Position numbers and translations under genes: made by a program. Of a stretch of DNA of 43,390 nucleotides, positions 13,267 to 23,948 are shown piece by piece. The notes beneath the pieces are model-generated. The model saw nothing but the letters and a program-made list of their open reading frames with translations. It was not told the origin of the DNA and ran no database searches. The DNA is from an uncultured Chromatium sp. (GTDB lineage Bacteria; Pseudomonadota; Gammaproteobacteria; Chromatiales; Chromatiaceae): positions 1-43,390 of the forward strand of contig CAIUAY010000133.1 of assembly GCA_903897335.1 (NCBI GenBank), in the 5' to 3' direction. Each line of letters opens with the position of its first letter. Positions within the stretch are counted from its first letter, which is position 1.

Positions 13267-15501
13267 ATGAGAAAGCTGTTTGTCTGTTGTGTCGTCATGG
13301 TCGCCGCGTTTGCCGTGATCGCCCCGGCAGCGGCTGGCCAGCGTGATTCCGGGCATCCGCGCATCGGTCTGGTACTGGCAGGCGGCGGCGCCAGAGGGGC
13401 GGCGCATATCGGCGTGCTCCAGGTACTCGAAAAGCTGCGCATCCCCATCCATGCCATCGCGGGCACGAGCATGGGGTCGCTGGTCGGTGGCGTCTATGCC
13501 GCTGGTCTCTCGGCTGACGAACTGGAGCGGCGCGTCACTCAGGTTGACTGGAACGAACTCTTCGACGACAACCCACCACGCAAAGACTGGCCGACGCGAC
13601 GCAAAGACGCCTCCATGACGCCAACCTGGAATTTCACGATTGGGGTGCGCGAAGGCAAAATGCAGTTACCAAAAGGCGCCATCTCCGGCCAGAAGGTACA
13701 GTTGTTCTTCAATGATCTGGTCAAGGGCGTCGAAACTGTTCAGGACTTCGACGCACTGCCGATCCCGTTCCGAGCCGTCGCAACCAATCTGGAAAATGGC
13801 GAGATGAAAGTCTTCGATCACGGCTCGCTGCCGGTCGCCATGCGCGCCAGCATGGCGGTTCCAGGCATCTTTGCGCCGATGGAGTGGGATAACCATATCT
13901 ATGTGGACGGCGGGCTGGTGCGCAACCTGCCGGTGGACGTGGCGCGTTCGATGGGTGTTGATATGCTGATTGTGGTCAATCTGGGTTCCGGTTTTCTCCC
14001 GCGTGAAAAGCTCACCAACATCCTCGGCGTCACCGGCCAGATGATCGCCATCCTGACCGAACAGAACGTCGCCAACTCGCTCAAAGAGATTGATCACACA
14101 CGCGATATCCTAATCGTTCCGGATCTGGGTGACATCGGATCCGGTGATTTTGCGCGTGCCGCCGACGCCATTGCCACCGGCGTCACCGCCGCTAACAAAG
14201 CCAGACGCCAGCTTGCGCGCTACAGCCTGAGCGAATCTGAGTATGCCAACTGGAAGCGCCAGCGTTTCGGACGGGGTCAGCCGGTGCAGCAGGTGGGTGA
14301 GGTGAAGATCGCAGCACTGCATCAGGTCAGCAAAGGGGTATTTGACGGAATCATCGAACATCAGGCCGGACAACCCCTGGATCGTGAGCGTCTGGAACAG
14401 GATATTCAAAAGGTGTATGGACGTGATGATTTCGAGCGCATCAGCTATCGTTTCGAGCCGCAGGGGAATGGGCAGGATCGGCTGATCGTCGATGCCGTCG
14501 AAAAGGCTTGGGGGCCTGGATATCTGGGGTTTGGACTGGGTCTGTCGAGCGACAACAAAGGTGACAGCCGTTTTGGCCTGAAAGCCACTTACAATCAGAC
14601 TTGGATCAATGCGCTGGGTGCAGAATGGAGTACCGCGCTGAAACTCGGCAATGCACCGAGCTTGCACACCGAACTCTACCAGCCACTGAATCTGGATCGG
14701 GCAACCTTCGTCGCGCCCTATCTGGACTATAGCCTTAGCCCTGACAGCGTGTTCCTGGGGGATCAGCGGGTCGCACGTTACGACGTGACACGCGAGCGGG
14801 CTGGCGCGGATCTGGGGATGACGCTGCATGGCGTGGAGATGCGGATCGGCGCCTATCTGGGTCAAACGAACATGGCGTTGGACACCGGTTCCCTGGCGCT
14901 TCCGCAGGAACGGATCACCGATACCGGCGTGCGTGGGCGCATCATTTACGACACGCTCGACAACGCCGCCCTGCCAACCTCGGGCAGCCGGTTATCGCTG
15001 GAGTCGATGACGCCGCTCACGGTTCTGGGCGCGGATGTCGATTACAGCCGCGTTTTATTCAGCGCCAAAACCACCAAGAGCAACGGGAAGAATACGTTGG
15101 CAGGAACCATCAAGGCTGGGAGCAGCTTCGGAGGCAACATGCCCTACTACGACCAGTTCCCCCTGGGTGGCTTTCTCAAACTCTCCGGTTATGCCAACGA
15201 GCAGTTCCGTGGCAATGACATGGCCTTCGCCTCGCTGGTCTATTATCGCCAAATCACCAGCCTGCCACCGCCACTTGGACGCGGACTGTATCTGGGCGCC
15301 TCGCTGGAGGCAGGCTGGCTGTCCGATAGCACGATTTACAACAGCAATACCGGCAAGGATATCCTACTGAGTTCAGAGGCAACCCGTATGGGCGGAAGTC
15401 TCTTCTTCGGCTCGGATACCTGGATCGGACCGGCTTATCTTGGGCTAGGACTGTCACAGTCGGGTGACAGTACCATCTATGTCCTGATTGGGCGGCCTTG
15501 A
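13267..15501 (+). CDS. Patatin-like phospholipase with C-terminal surface-antigen barrel (PlpD/type Vd-like)
   Basis: Signal peptide MRKLFVCCVVMVAAFAVIAPAAAG; GGGARGAAHIGVL, GTSMGS lipase box, DGGLVRNLPV; POTRA-like region then Omp85-type barrel-like C-terminus. Confidence 0.85.
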   Translation: MRKLFVCCVVMVAAFAVIAPAAAGQRDSGHPRIGLVLAGGGARGAAHIGVLQVLEKLRIPIHAIAGTSMGSLVGGVYAAGLSADELERRVTQVDWNELFDDNPPRKDWPTRRKDASMTPTWNFTIGVREGKMQLPKGAISGQKVQLFFNDLVKGVETVQDFDALPIPFRAVATNLENGEMKVFDHGSLPVAMRASMAVPGIFAPMEWDNHIYVDGGLVRNLPVDVARSMGVDMLIVVNLGSGFLPREKLTNILGVTGQMIAILTEQNVANSLKEIDHTRDILIVPDLGDIGSGDFARAADAIATGVTAANKARRQLARYSLSESEYANWKRQRFGRGQPVQQVGEVKIAALHQVSKGVFDGIIEHQAGQPLDRERLEQDIQKVYGRDDFERISYRFEPQGNGQDRLIVDAVEKAWGPGYLGFGLGLSSDNKGDSRFGLKATYNQTWINALGAEWSTALKLGNAPSLHTELYQPLNLDRATFVAPYLDYSLSPDSVFLGDQRVARYDVTRERAGADLGMTLHGVEMRIGAYLGQTNMALDTGSLALPQERITDTGVRGRIIYDTLDNAALPTSGSRLSLESMTPLTVLGADVDYSRVLFSAKTTKSNGKNTLAGTIKAGSSFGGNMPYYDQFPLGGFLKLSGYANEQFRGNDMAFASLVYYRQITSLPPPLGRGLYLGASLEAGWLSDSTIYNSNTGKDILLSSEATRMGGSLFFGSDTWIGPAYLGLGLSQSGDSTIYVLIGRP

Positions 15502-15682
15502 AAAGATCAGGCTGGTCTCGCAATCACTGTCCCAAAATGCTCCGATCAGCCGCGTCCAGATCGCTTCAGACGTGACCTGGCACAACAAAGGCGATCAATC
15601 ATGTGCCCCCTGTCACGCGAGTTAAAAACCGGTCTGGGCTTTTGTGGGATCTTAGAATCCAAGCACCATCTGATTCCAACCT

Positions 15683-15705
15683 CCGCCACTGTGGCGGCAT
15701 TTTTT
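15683..15705 (+). terminator. Rho-independent terminator downstream of the patatin gene
   Basis: CCGCCA-CTG-TGGCGG followed by cATTTTTTG. Confidence 0.7.
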
Positions 15706-15744
15706 GCTTAATCTCCTGACTTCAGCCAAGGAAATCAATCTCCG

Positions 15745-18700
15745 ATGTCGATTCTGGTTGCCCTCAATCACAAAACCGAATACCGCTTTAATCGTTCGGT
15801 TAATCTCTCACCGCATGTGGTGCGATTGCGCCCCGCGCCGCACTGCCGCACCGCCATTCGTTCCTATTCGCTAAAAATCGAGCCTGCTGAGCATTTCATT
15901 AACTGGCAGCAGGACGCTTATGGCAATTATTTAGCGCGGCTGGTGTTCCCGGAAAAGACGCGCAAGCTGTCAGTTGAAGTCGACGTCATCGCCGAGATGA
16001 TTACGATCAATCCATTTGACTTCTTTCTCGAAGACTATGCGTTTTATTCTCCGTTCGAGTATGCACCGGAACTGCGGAAAGAACTCGCGCCCTATCTGGA
16101 ACTCATCGAAGACGGGCCGCTGCTGCGCAAATGGCTTGCCGGTGTTGATCGCAAGCGGCGCGAGACCGTTTATTTTCTGGTTGATCTCAATCAGCGGCTG
16201 CAAGCGGACATTGGCTACGTCATCCGGCTTGAGCCTGGGGTGCAAACCTGTGAAGAGACGCTGGGTACTGGCAAGGGTTCCTGCCGCGATACCGGTTGGC
16301 TGTTGGTGCAGATTCTGCGCCATCTTGGACTGGCAGCGCGGTTTGTCTCCGGCTATCTGGTGCAGTTGACCGCAGATGTGAAAGCGCTCGATGGTCCTTC
16401 CGGTCCTGAGAAAGATTTCACTGATTTACACGCCTGGGCTGAAGTGTACGTACCCGGTGCCGGCTGGATCGGGCTTGATCCGACTTCTGGCCTGTTTGCC
16501 AGCGAAGGACATATCCCGCTGGCCTGCTCACCCGCGCCGCGCAGTGCCGCGCCAATCGATGGCGCGACCGATGAATGCGAAGTGGAGTTTTATTTCCACA
16601 ATGAAATTAGCCGCATCCATGAAGACCCGCGCGTCACCAAACCCTACACCGCTGAACAGTGGACGGCAATTGAGGCGCTTGGTCATCAGGTGGACGCGGA
16701 GCTGGTGAACAACGATGTGCGCCTGACGATGGGCGGCGAGCCGACCTTTGTCTCGATTGACGACATGGACGGCGCGGAATGGAACATCGATGCGCTTGGG
16801 CCGACCAAAAAGCCGCTGGCTGAAGAGTTGATGCGGCGGTTGAAAGCGCGGTTTGCGCCCGGCGGTCTGCTGCATATCGGTCAGGGTAAATGGTATCCAG
16901 GCGAGCAATTGCCGCGCTGGGCGCTGTCATGTTTTTGGCGCAAAGACGGCGCTCCGGTGTGGCGCGATCCGGCGCTATTCGGTCAGGAAAACCAGCATTA
17001 TGGTCATGGCGCGGCAGAGGCGGAGCGGTTTATCCGCACACTCGCCGGTCATCTCGACGTTGATTCCGACCACGCCGCGCCAGCGCATGAGGACGTGTGG
17101 TATTACCTGTGGCGCGAGGCGCGGCTGCCGGTCAACGTCAATCCGCTGGATAACAAACTGCAAAATCCGAATGAACGCCAGCGCATTGCGCGACTGTTCG
17201 ACGCGGGTCTAAACCAGACCGCCGGATTCGTGTTGCCGTTGCGCTGGTGGGGATTTGGCGCGCACGGCAGTTGGAAGAGCGGACGCTGGACGCTGCGCGA
17301 TGGCAATCTGTTTCTGATTCCGGGCGATTCGCCGCTAGGCTTCCGGCTGCCGCTCGATGCGCTGCCCTATGTCCCGGATGCCGAACTGGATCAGGTGCCG
17401 GAACGCAATCCGTTTGAACCGGTCGCGCCGCTACGTTCGCCGTTTGATGAGGTGGCGCGGCGTTATAGCCAGCACATTGCGCCTGCGCAGTCGCCACAAA
17501 CGATCCGCGAACAGGGTATGCAACCGCGTGATCTGGCTGCCCGCTATGGTCGGCTTGCGCCCGCCGATGACACACATCAAGACTTGCGTCAGCAAATTGC
17601 GCTACCAGATGATCTGCACCCGGATTTGATCCGCACCGCGCTGTGCATCGAACCACGAAACGGGCGGCTGTATTGTTTCATGCCGCCGTTGACGCATCTG
17701 GAACACTGGCTGGATCTGGTGCTGTGCATCGAAGACACAGCGGCAGAACTGAAGTTGCCGATCATCATCGAAGGTTATGAACCACCAAAAGACCCGCGTC
17801 TGCACAAACTGGCGGTGACGCCCGACCCCGGCGTGATTGAGGTCAACATTCATCCGGCTGAAAGCTGGGATGCGTTGGTGCGCGATACCCGTATTTTGTA
17901 TGACGAAGCGCGGCTGGCGCGACTCGGTACCGAGAAGTTCATGCTTGACGGGCGGCACACCGGCACGGGTGGCGGCAATCACGTCACGCTCGGCGGCGCG
18001 ACGCCGGCAGATAGCCCGCTGCTGCGCAAGCCCGATCTGGTGCAAAGCCTGATTGCGTACTGGCAGCATCATCCCAGTCTGTCTTATCTGTTTTCGGGTC
18101 TGTTTATCGGCCCGACCAGTCAGGCGCCACGGGTCGATGAAGCACGCGATGATCGGCTGTATGAACTCGATATTGCGTTTCAGCAGATGCCGACCGGCGC
18201 AGTGCCGCAGCCGTGGTTGGTGGATCGCATCCTGCGCAACCTGTTGACCGACGTGACCGGCAATACCCATCGCACCGAGTTTTGTATTGACAAACTCTAT
18301 TCGCCGGACAGCGCGGCGGGACGGCAAGGTTTGGTTGAATTTCGCGGTTTTGAAATGCCACCACATTATCAGATGAGTCTGGCGCAGATGCTGTTATTGC
18401 GCACGCTCGTTGCCCGTTTTTGGAAAGAACCCTACACGCGCAAGCCGATTCGCTGGGGGACTGAATTACACGACCGCTTTTTATTGCCTCATTTTGCGCG
18501 GCTGGATTTTGAAGATGTGATTTGCGATCTGCGCCGCGCCGGTTATCCGATTGAAACGGCGTGGTTTGATCCATTTTTCGAGTTCCGCTTTCCGCATTAT
18601 GGCGATCTCGTCACGGCTGACGGCATTCATTTGGAATTGCGGGCAGCCATTGAGCCGTGGCATGTGCTGGGCGAAGAAGTCACCGCGCAGGGCACCTCGC

Positions 18701-19140
18701 GTTTCGTCGATAGTTCAGTGGAGCGAATACAGGTCAAGGTCAACGGTCTGGTCGGTGAGCGGCATGTTTTGGTCTGCAACGGGCGGCGGGTGCCACTGCG
18801 CCCAACTGGACGCAAGGGGGAATCTGTCGCGGGGATTCGATTCAAGGCATGGAGTCCGCCGTCTGGTTTGCATCCGACCATTCCGGCGCATAATCCATTG
18901 ATTTTCGAGATTGTCGATCTGTGGAACCGGCGCAGTCTCGGCGGCTGCACCTATCATGTCGTGCATCCGGGCGGACGCAGCGAGTCCAGTTTTCCGGTGA
19001 ACAGTTACGAAGCGGAAAGTCGGCGCATCGCCCGTTTTCGCGTGATGGGACACACGCCAGGCGAAATTGATCCGCCGCCAGACGTGCCCGCCGGCGAGCA
19101 TCCGTATACGCTGGATTTGCGGTATCAGCCGGGTTGTTAA
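15745..19140 (+). CDS. Transglutaminase-like / DUF2126 protein
   Basis: Transglutaminase triad region GKGSCRDTGWLLVQILRHLGL...DLHAWAEVYVPGAGWIGLDPTSGL, then DUF2126 (NDVRLTMGGEPTFVSIDDMDG...ALGPTKKPLAEEL...HIGQGKWYPGEQLPRWAL). Confidence 0.93.
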   Translation: MSILVALNHKTEYRFNRSVNLSPHVVRLRPAPHCRTAIRSYSLKIEPAEHFINWQQDAYGNYLARLVFPEKTRKLSVEVDVIAEMITINPFDFFLEDYAFYSPFEYAPELRKELAPYLELIEDGPLLRKWLAGVDRKRRETVYFLVDLNQRLQADIGYVIRLEPGVQTCEETLGTGKGSCRDTGWLLVQILRHLGLAARFVSGYLVQLTADVKALDGPSGPEKDFTDLHAWAEVYVPGAGWIGLDPTSGLFASEGHIPLACSPAPRSAAPIDGATDECEVEFYFHNEISRIHEDPRVTKPYTAEQWTAIEALGHQVDAELVNNDVRLTMGGEPTFVSIDDMDGAEWNIDALGPTKKPLAEELMRRLKARFAPGGLLHIGQGKWYPGEQLPRWALSCFWRKDGAPVWRDPALFGQENQHYGHGAAEAERFIRTLAGHLDVDSDHAAPAHEDVWYYLWREARLPVNVNPLDNKLQNPNERQRIARLFDAGLNQTAGFVLPLRWWGFGAHGSWKSGRWTLRDGNLFLIPGDSPLGFRLPLDALPYVPDAELDQVPERNPFEPVAPLRSPFDEVARRYSQHIAPAQSPQTIREQGMQPRDLAARYGRLAPADDTHQDLRQQIALPDDLHPDLIRTALCIEPRNGRLYCFMPPLTHLEHWLDLVLCIEDTAAELKLPIIIEGYEPPKDPRLHKLAVTPDPGVIEVNIHPAESWDALVRDTRILYDEARLARLGTEKFMLDGRHTGTGGGNHVTLGGATPADSPLLRKPDLVQSLIAYWQHHPSLSYLFSGLFIGPTSQAPRVDEARDDRLYELDIAFQQMPTGAVPQPWLVDRILRNLLTDVTGNTHRTEFCIDKLYSPDSAAGRQGLVEFRGFEMPPHYQMSLAQMLLLRTLVARFWKEPYTRKPIRWGTELHDRFLLPHFARLDFEDVICDLRRAGYPIETAWFDPFFEFRFPHYGDLVTADGIHLELRAAIEPWHVLGEEVTAQGTSRFVDSSVERIQVKVNGLVGERHVLVCNGRRVPLRPTGRKGESVAGIRFKAWSPPSGLHPTIPAHNPLIFEIVDLWNRRSLGGCTYHVVHPGGRSESSFPVNSYEAESRRIARFRVMGHTPGEIDPPPDVPAGEHPYTLDLRYQPGC

Positions 19141-19148
19141 ACTGAAAT

Positions 19149-19169
19149 GGCGGCAATCATCTTGCCGCC
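19149..19169 (+). terminator. Hairpin after the DUF2126 gene, possible terminator
   Basis: GGCGGCAA-TCATC-TTGCCGCC 8-bp perfect stem; T-tract not evident. Confidence 0.4.
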
Positions 19170-19264
19170 ACGGTTGACTGAGCGAGGCGCATGACCAGAA
19201 TTCAGCCCAGCAGAAACCGGTTGATCATTAGTCTTGCCCGCTCTCCGTACGGTTCGGATTCAGA

Positions 19265-21154
19265 TCAGACCCGATGGCGTTCAGCCAGCACCCGCTCAAT
19301 GATGCCCGCCGGGTTCAGACCGCAACTGGCAAGCTGTTCGGCATGATCGGCATGATCGATATAGCGATCCGGCAAACCCAGATGCAGACAGCGCGCCAGC
19401 ACACCGTGTTCAGACAGGAATTCGGCGACCGCGCTACCCGCCCCGCCCGCGACCGCATTTTCTTCGAGCGTGACCAGCAAGCTGTGACCCTGCGCCAGCT
19501 CCAGAATCAGCGCCTCGTCGAGCGGTTTAACAAAACGCATGTTGGCGACCGTTGCATCCAGGGTGACAGCCGCCTCCAGCGCCGGTGCCACCATGCTGCC
19601 GAAGGCCAGCAATGCGATCTGCTGGCCGCGCCGGATGATCTCGCCGCGTCCGATGGGGAAGACTGGTGCCTCCGGGTCGATGGCCACGCCGGTTCCACCG
19701 CCACGCGGATAGCGCACCAGCGCAGGCCCTGGATATTCAAAGGCGGTCTTAAGCATCCGGCGGCATTCATTTTCGTTTGATGGCGCCAGGATGATGAGAT
19801 TGGGAATCGGGCGGCTGAAGCTCAGGTCAAAACTGCCCGCGTGGGTCGCGCCATCCGGCCCCACCAGTCCACCACGATCCACCGCAAAGGTGACATCCAG
19901 ATTCTGGAGACAGACATCGTGAATGAGCTGGTCGTAGGCGCGTTGCAAGAAGCTCGAATAAATGGCAACCACCGGCTTAAGACCTTCGCAGGCCATGCCA
20001 GCAGCCAGTGTGACAGCATGTTGCTCGGCGATTCCGACATCGAAATAGCGGTCAGGATAGTGTTTGGAGAAAGCCGTCAGTCCAGAGCCTTCGCACATCG
20101 CCGGGGTGATGCCGACGAGGCGCGAATCTGCGGCGGCGGCATCGCACAGCCACTGACCGAAGATCTGGGTATAGCTCGGACCTGCGGCTTTGCTCTTGAG
20201 CAGTTCGCCGGTGCGACAGTTGAAGGGCGTGACACCGTGATAGGTCGTCGGCTGGCCTTCGGCAGGCTCATAGCCATGTCCCTTGTGGGTAACGACATGC
20301 AGCAGACGCTGCCCCGGCATGTCTTTGATATTGCGCAGGGTCTTGATCACCGAATCGAGATCATGGCCGTCGATGGGGCCGATATAGTTAAAACCCAGCT
20401 CCTCGAACAGCGTGCTGGGCATCAGCATCCCTTTCATGTGTTCTTCCCAGCGACCAACCAGATGACGCAGATGCGGCAGACCCGCGAGCGCATGCTTACT
20501 GCCCTCGCGCACTGAGGTATAGAGCTTGCCGGACAACAGCCGCGCCAGATGGTCGCTGATGGCGCCAACTGGCGGCGAGATCGACATCTCGTTGTCGTTG
20601 AGGATAACGATCAGGTCGATGTCCATCGACCCGGCGTGGTTCAGTGCCTCGAAGGCCATGCCCGCGCCGAGCGCCCCATCGCCGATGACGGCAACGACGG
20701 TGCGCCGTTCGCCGCGTTGTCTGGCCGCCAGCGCCATGCCGAGCGCGGCGCTGATGGAGGTGCTGGAGTGACCGACGCCGAAGGTGTCGTAGGCGCTCTC
20801 GCTGCGTTTCGGGAATCCCGAAGGGCCGCCCTTCTGGCGCAGACAGCTCATCTGTTCGCGGCGTCCGGTGAGGATCTTGTGCGGATACGCCTGATGACCG
20901 ACATCCCATACCAGGCGGTCACGCGGAGTGTCGAAGACATAATGCAGCCCGATGGTCAGTTCCACCACGCCCAGTCCAGCTGCCAGATGACCGCCGGTTC
21001 TGGACACGCAGTCGATCAGAAAACCGCGCAACTCACTGGCAAGTTCGGGAAGCTGGCTCTGGGACAGGGCGCGCAGGTCGGCGGGGCTGTCGATCAGATC
21101 GAGGAGCAGGCGTCGCTGCGAGGCACCGGAATCGCTCAAAGTGCGGTGTGGCAT
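19265..21154 (-). CDS. dxs: 1-deoxy-D-xylulose-5-phosphate synthase
   Basis: [80 protein letters not shown]; start at [10 protein letters not shown] (21154). Confidence 0.97.
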   Translation of the reverse strand: MPHRTLSDSGASQRRLLLDLIDSPADLRALSQSQLPELASELRGFLIDCVSRTGGHLAAGLGVVELTIGLHYVFDTPRDRLVWDVGHQAYPHKILTGRREQMSCLRQKGGPSGFPKRSESAYDTFGVGHSSTSISAALGMALAARQRGERRTVVAVIGDGALGAGMAFEALNHAGSMDIDLIVILNDNEMSISPPVGAISDHLARLLSGKLYTSVREGSKHALAGLPHLRHLVGRWEEHMKGMLMPSTLFEELGFNYIGPIDGHDLDSVIKTLRNIKDMPGQRLLHVVTHKGHGYEPAEGQPTTYHGVTPFNCRTGELLKSKAAGPSYTQIFGQWLCDAAAADSRLVGITPAMCEGSGLTAFSKHYPDRYFDVGIAEQHAVTLAAGMACEGLKPVVAIYSSFLQRAYDQLIHDVCLQNLDVTFAVDRGGLVGPDGATHAGSFDLSFSRPIPNLIILAPSNENECRRMLKTAFEYPGPALVRYPRGGGTGVAIDPEAPVFPIGRGEIIRRGQQIALLAFGSMVAPALEAAVTLDATVANMRFVKPLDEALILELAQGHSLLVTLEENAVAGGAGSAVAEFLSEHGVLARCLHLGLPDRYIDHADHAEQLASCGLNPAGIIERVLAERHRV

Positions 21155-21288
21155 GATGGCAATGTCTATTTTTTGACAGACCCGGTAGTTTAGACGAATC
21201 AACGCCGGACTGCCCAATGGAATTGTTGCCTGAAACGCTTGGTCTTGGTCAGGCTGCAACAGGCTGTCAGGCCGCCTACTTTGCTGAC

Positions 21289-22221
21289 TCACCGATTCAG
21301 TGCTGACGCCGTTCGTAGCATCGGCGCGGCAATCCATGTCGCTTCTGCCATCACGAATGCACGAAAGGCAGAGGCCACCGGCGACAGACGCTTGCCGCAG
21401 CGGTAGACCAGGTACCAGTGACGCAGATCGGGAAAGCCCACGACATCCAGCGTCACCAAACGGCGGGTCTCCAGTTCAAGCTCAATGGTATGCAGCGACA
21501 CCACGCCCAGCCCCAAACCGGAACGCACCGCCTGTTTGAGCGCCTCGTTGCGGGTCATCTGCATTCCATGACGAATCGTCAGGCCACGCTCGCCAAAAAA
21601 TCGCTCCATCGCCTGACGGGTGCCGGAACCTGGCTCACGCATCACAAAGATCTCTTCAGCGAGTTGCGTCATCGGAATGGCGTGACGCCCTGCCAGCGGA
21701 TGATCAGGCGGCGCGATCACCACCAGCGGGTTCTCCATGAAGATCTCGGACTCGACTTCAACATCCTGCGGTGGCAGCCCCATCAGCACCAGATCAACGG
21801 CATTGGTCTCCAGCAGGTTGACCAGACTTGCCCGGTTGGTGACATCGAGACTCAGGCTGATTCCGGGATAGCGTTGTTGAAAGATCGCCAACAGGCGCGG
21901 CGCGAAATAGTTGACGGTGCTGGCCACTGCGATTTGCAGGCGTCCCCGGTTGATGCCTTTCAGTGACTCCATGACCTCTTCCAGCTCATGCAGCGAGCGG
22001 TCGATGGATAAACTGTAGTGATTGAGTTCCTGCCCGGCCTCGGTCAGCAGGATGCGTTTGCCCAGACGCTCAAACAACGGCAATCCGATGGTTTCCTCAA
22101 GCTGATGGACCTGCATCGACACCGCCGGCTGGGTCAGATGCAGCGCCTCGGCAGCACGGGTGTAGTTCAGGTGCCGGGCGACCGCCGTAAAGACCCGCAG
22201 TTGCCGGAGCGAGATATGCAT
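21289..22221 (-). CDS. LysR-family regulator, CbbR-like
   Basis: [56 protein letters not shown]...[18 protein letters not shown]; closest recall is CbbR (RuBisCO operon regulator). Confidence 0.88.
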   Translation of the reverse strand: MHISLRQLRVFTAVARHLNYTRAAEALHLTQPAVSMQVHQLEETIGLPLFERLGKRILLTEAGQELNHYSLSIDRSLHELEEVMESLKGINRGRLQIAVASTVNYFAPRLLAIFQQRYPGISLSLDVTNRASLVNLLETNAVDLVLMGLPPQDVEVESEIFMENPLVVIAPPDHPLAGRHAIPMTQLAEEIFVMREPGSGTRQAMERFFGERGLTIRHGMQMTRNEALKQAVRSGLGLGVVSLHTIELELETRRLVTLDVVGFPDLRHWYLVYRCGKRLSPVASAFRAFVMAEATWIAAPMLRTASALNR

Positions 22222-22231
22222 GGGTGCCCGA

Positions 22232-23923
22232 TTAACGCTCTTGCCGCCACCAGCGATTGATGATGTCAGCTACATCCAGATCCTCTGGACTGTCGCGCCA
22301 GCTCTGCGACAGTGGCGCGTCATGGCTGGCTGGAGCTGGATTCGGCGGGTGCACCAGGATGCGCGTGGGCAGCAGCGAGGCATCGCCCACCGCCAGCACC
22401 TCGCCACGCCGCAGCGCGGCCAGCATGTCGGCCAGATTTTTCGCGCCCTGGGGTAACAGACGACGCACATACTCCTGATCGTCAGCATTCGAGATGCGCA
22501 GACAGAGATAGTTACCGCATTGCGAGAGCACTGTTTCGGAGAGTTCAGTCGGGCGCTGGCTGACGACGCACAGTGTGACGCCGTATTTACGCCCTTCCTT
22601 GGCAATGCGCTCCATCGCCCGGCGGGTGCCGACATACTGGGTATCGGCGTCACGCGGGATGTACTGATGTGCCTCTTCGCAGACCAGCAGCATCGGGAAC
22701 TGGTGACGCTGCGGATTCCAGTAATTGAACTCGAAGGCCAACCGTCCGATCTGAGCCGAGACGACCGGGCGCAGATCGACTGGAATGGGGCTGAGGTCGA
22801 TTACCGTCACCTGACGTTTCGGTTCGCCCAGCCCGACAAAATCACGCAGCAACGTTTCAAGACTGGCCGAGCTGCTGTGCTGCCGTGGATGCAGGAAAAA
22901 ATCGTAGCGGGCATCGTTATACATCGACTGGAAGCGCACCAGAAAATCATCAAATGCACCATAGAGCGGGCCTTTGACCTTGCCGAATTCCAGCTTCTCC
23001 TCATTGGCCTTCTTGAACCGCTGATACAGTTCGTCGATTGAAAAATAGACCGGCGAATCCACCGAGAGGCGTTCCAGACCAAGATGCTGATTGGCCTCGC
23101 GGCGCAGGCTATAAACCGTTTCGCGCAGAAAAGCAATCTGCACCGTCGCATTAGCATCTGAACGGTCGATGAACAGATCGACCAGCTCGGCATAGGTCAG
23201 CAGCCAATAGGGAATTTCCAGCTCGCGGGCGTCCAGATGACGGGCGGCATTCGACGGAAACACGCCATCATAGGGCGCGTCAGGCGTGGTGCGCCAGCCG
23301 TACTCACCATGCAGATCGAGCAGGATGATGTGTGAGCGGGGCATGGTCGTGACCACCCGTTGCAGCAGGCTGGTCAGCGTCCAGGATTTACCTGCGCCGG
23401 TCTGGCCGAGAATGGCCAGATGGCGGCCAAATAGCGCGGAGGGGTCGAGACAGGCGGTGAGCGTCGGGCGGGTGGACAAATATCCAAGTTCCAGATGACC
23501 GGCTTGATCACGCACCAGCAGCGCGGCCAGACGACGACTGGGAATCAGTTGGACGCTGGCGCCGATCAGCGGAAACCGGCTGACGCCCGGTTCAAGCCGG
23601 CCTTCGGCGTTAATCTCGGCCAGCGGCACGAGTTCCAGACGACGCTCGCGGAGCGTTGCCCGCCGTTGTTCTGGCGCACCTGGCTCCTGCACGGCCTGGC
23701 GCTCGATGGTCTCTTCCAGGCTGCGCGACACCTCAGCAAGTAGATGGCCGGCGCGATCCCGCACCTCGACGAGATTGCCCAACTGACCCACCGGCAGGGT
23801 TTCCTGATCCAGCGTCACGAACGATGGAAAGCCCTCGGCGGCTGGAAACAGCGTGGCGATCAGGCGACCGCCCTGAATGTCAGTGATGCGTCCGATCAGA
23901 CTGGATGCTGCGGGTGTCGCCAT
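22232..23923 (-). CDS. HerA-like ATP-binding protein / helicase (DUF87)
   Basis: LAILGQTGAGKSWTLTSLL Walker A, HIILLDLHGEYGW, MLLVCEEAHQYIP Walker B, RIAKEGRKYGVTLCVVSQRPTELSETVLSQCGNYLCLRISNADDQ. Confidence 0.92.
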   Translation of the reverse strand: MATPAASSLIGRITDIQGGRLIATLFPAAEGFPSFVTLDQETLPVGQLGNLVEVRDRAGHLLAEVSRSLEETIERQAVQEPGAPEQRRATLRERRLELVPLAEINAEGRLEPGVSRFPLIGASVQLIPSRRLAALLVRDQAGHLELGYLSTRPTLTACLDPSALFGRHLAILGQTGAGKSWTLTSLLQRVVTTMPRSHIILLDLHGEYGWRTTPDAPYDGVFPSNAARHLDARELEIPYWLLTYAELVDLFIDRSDANATVQIAFLRETVYSLRREANQHLGLERLSVDSPVYFSIDELYQRFKKANEEKLEFGKVKGPLYGAFDDFLVRFQSMYNDARYDFFLHPRQHSSSASLETLLRDFVGLGEPKRQVTVIDLSPIPVDLRPVVSAQIGRLAFEFNYWNPQRHQFPMLLVCEEAHQYIPRDADTQYVGTRRAMERIAKEGRKYGVTLCVVSQRPTELSETVLSQCGNYLCLRISNADDQEYVRRLLPQGAKNLADMLAALRRGEVLAVGDASLLPTRILVHPPNPAPASHDAPLSQSWRDSPEDLDVADIINRWWRQER

Positions 23924-23948
23924 AACAGATCAGGCTCGGTCTGGTGGA

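Noticed and set aside
15505-15680. Possible tRNA or small RNA before the terminator at 15683
   Set aside because: No cloverleaf or GGTTCRAATCC T-arm could be made; hairpin is explained as the patatin gene terminator.
17602-18366. 254-aa minus-strand ORF within the DUF2126 gene
   Set aside because: Antisense shadow ORF with no family signature.
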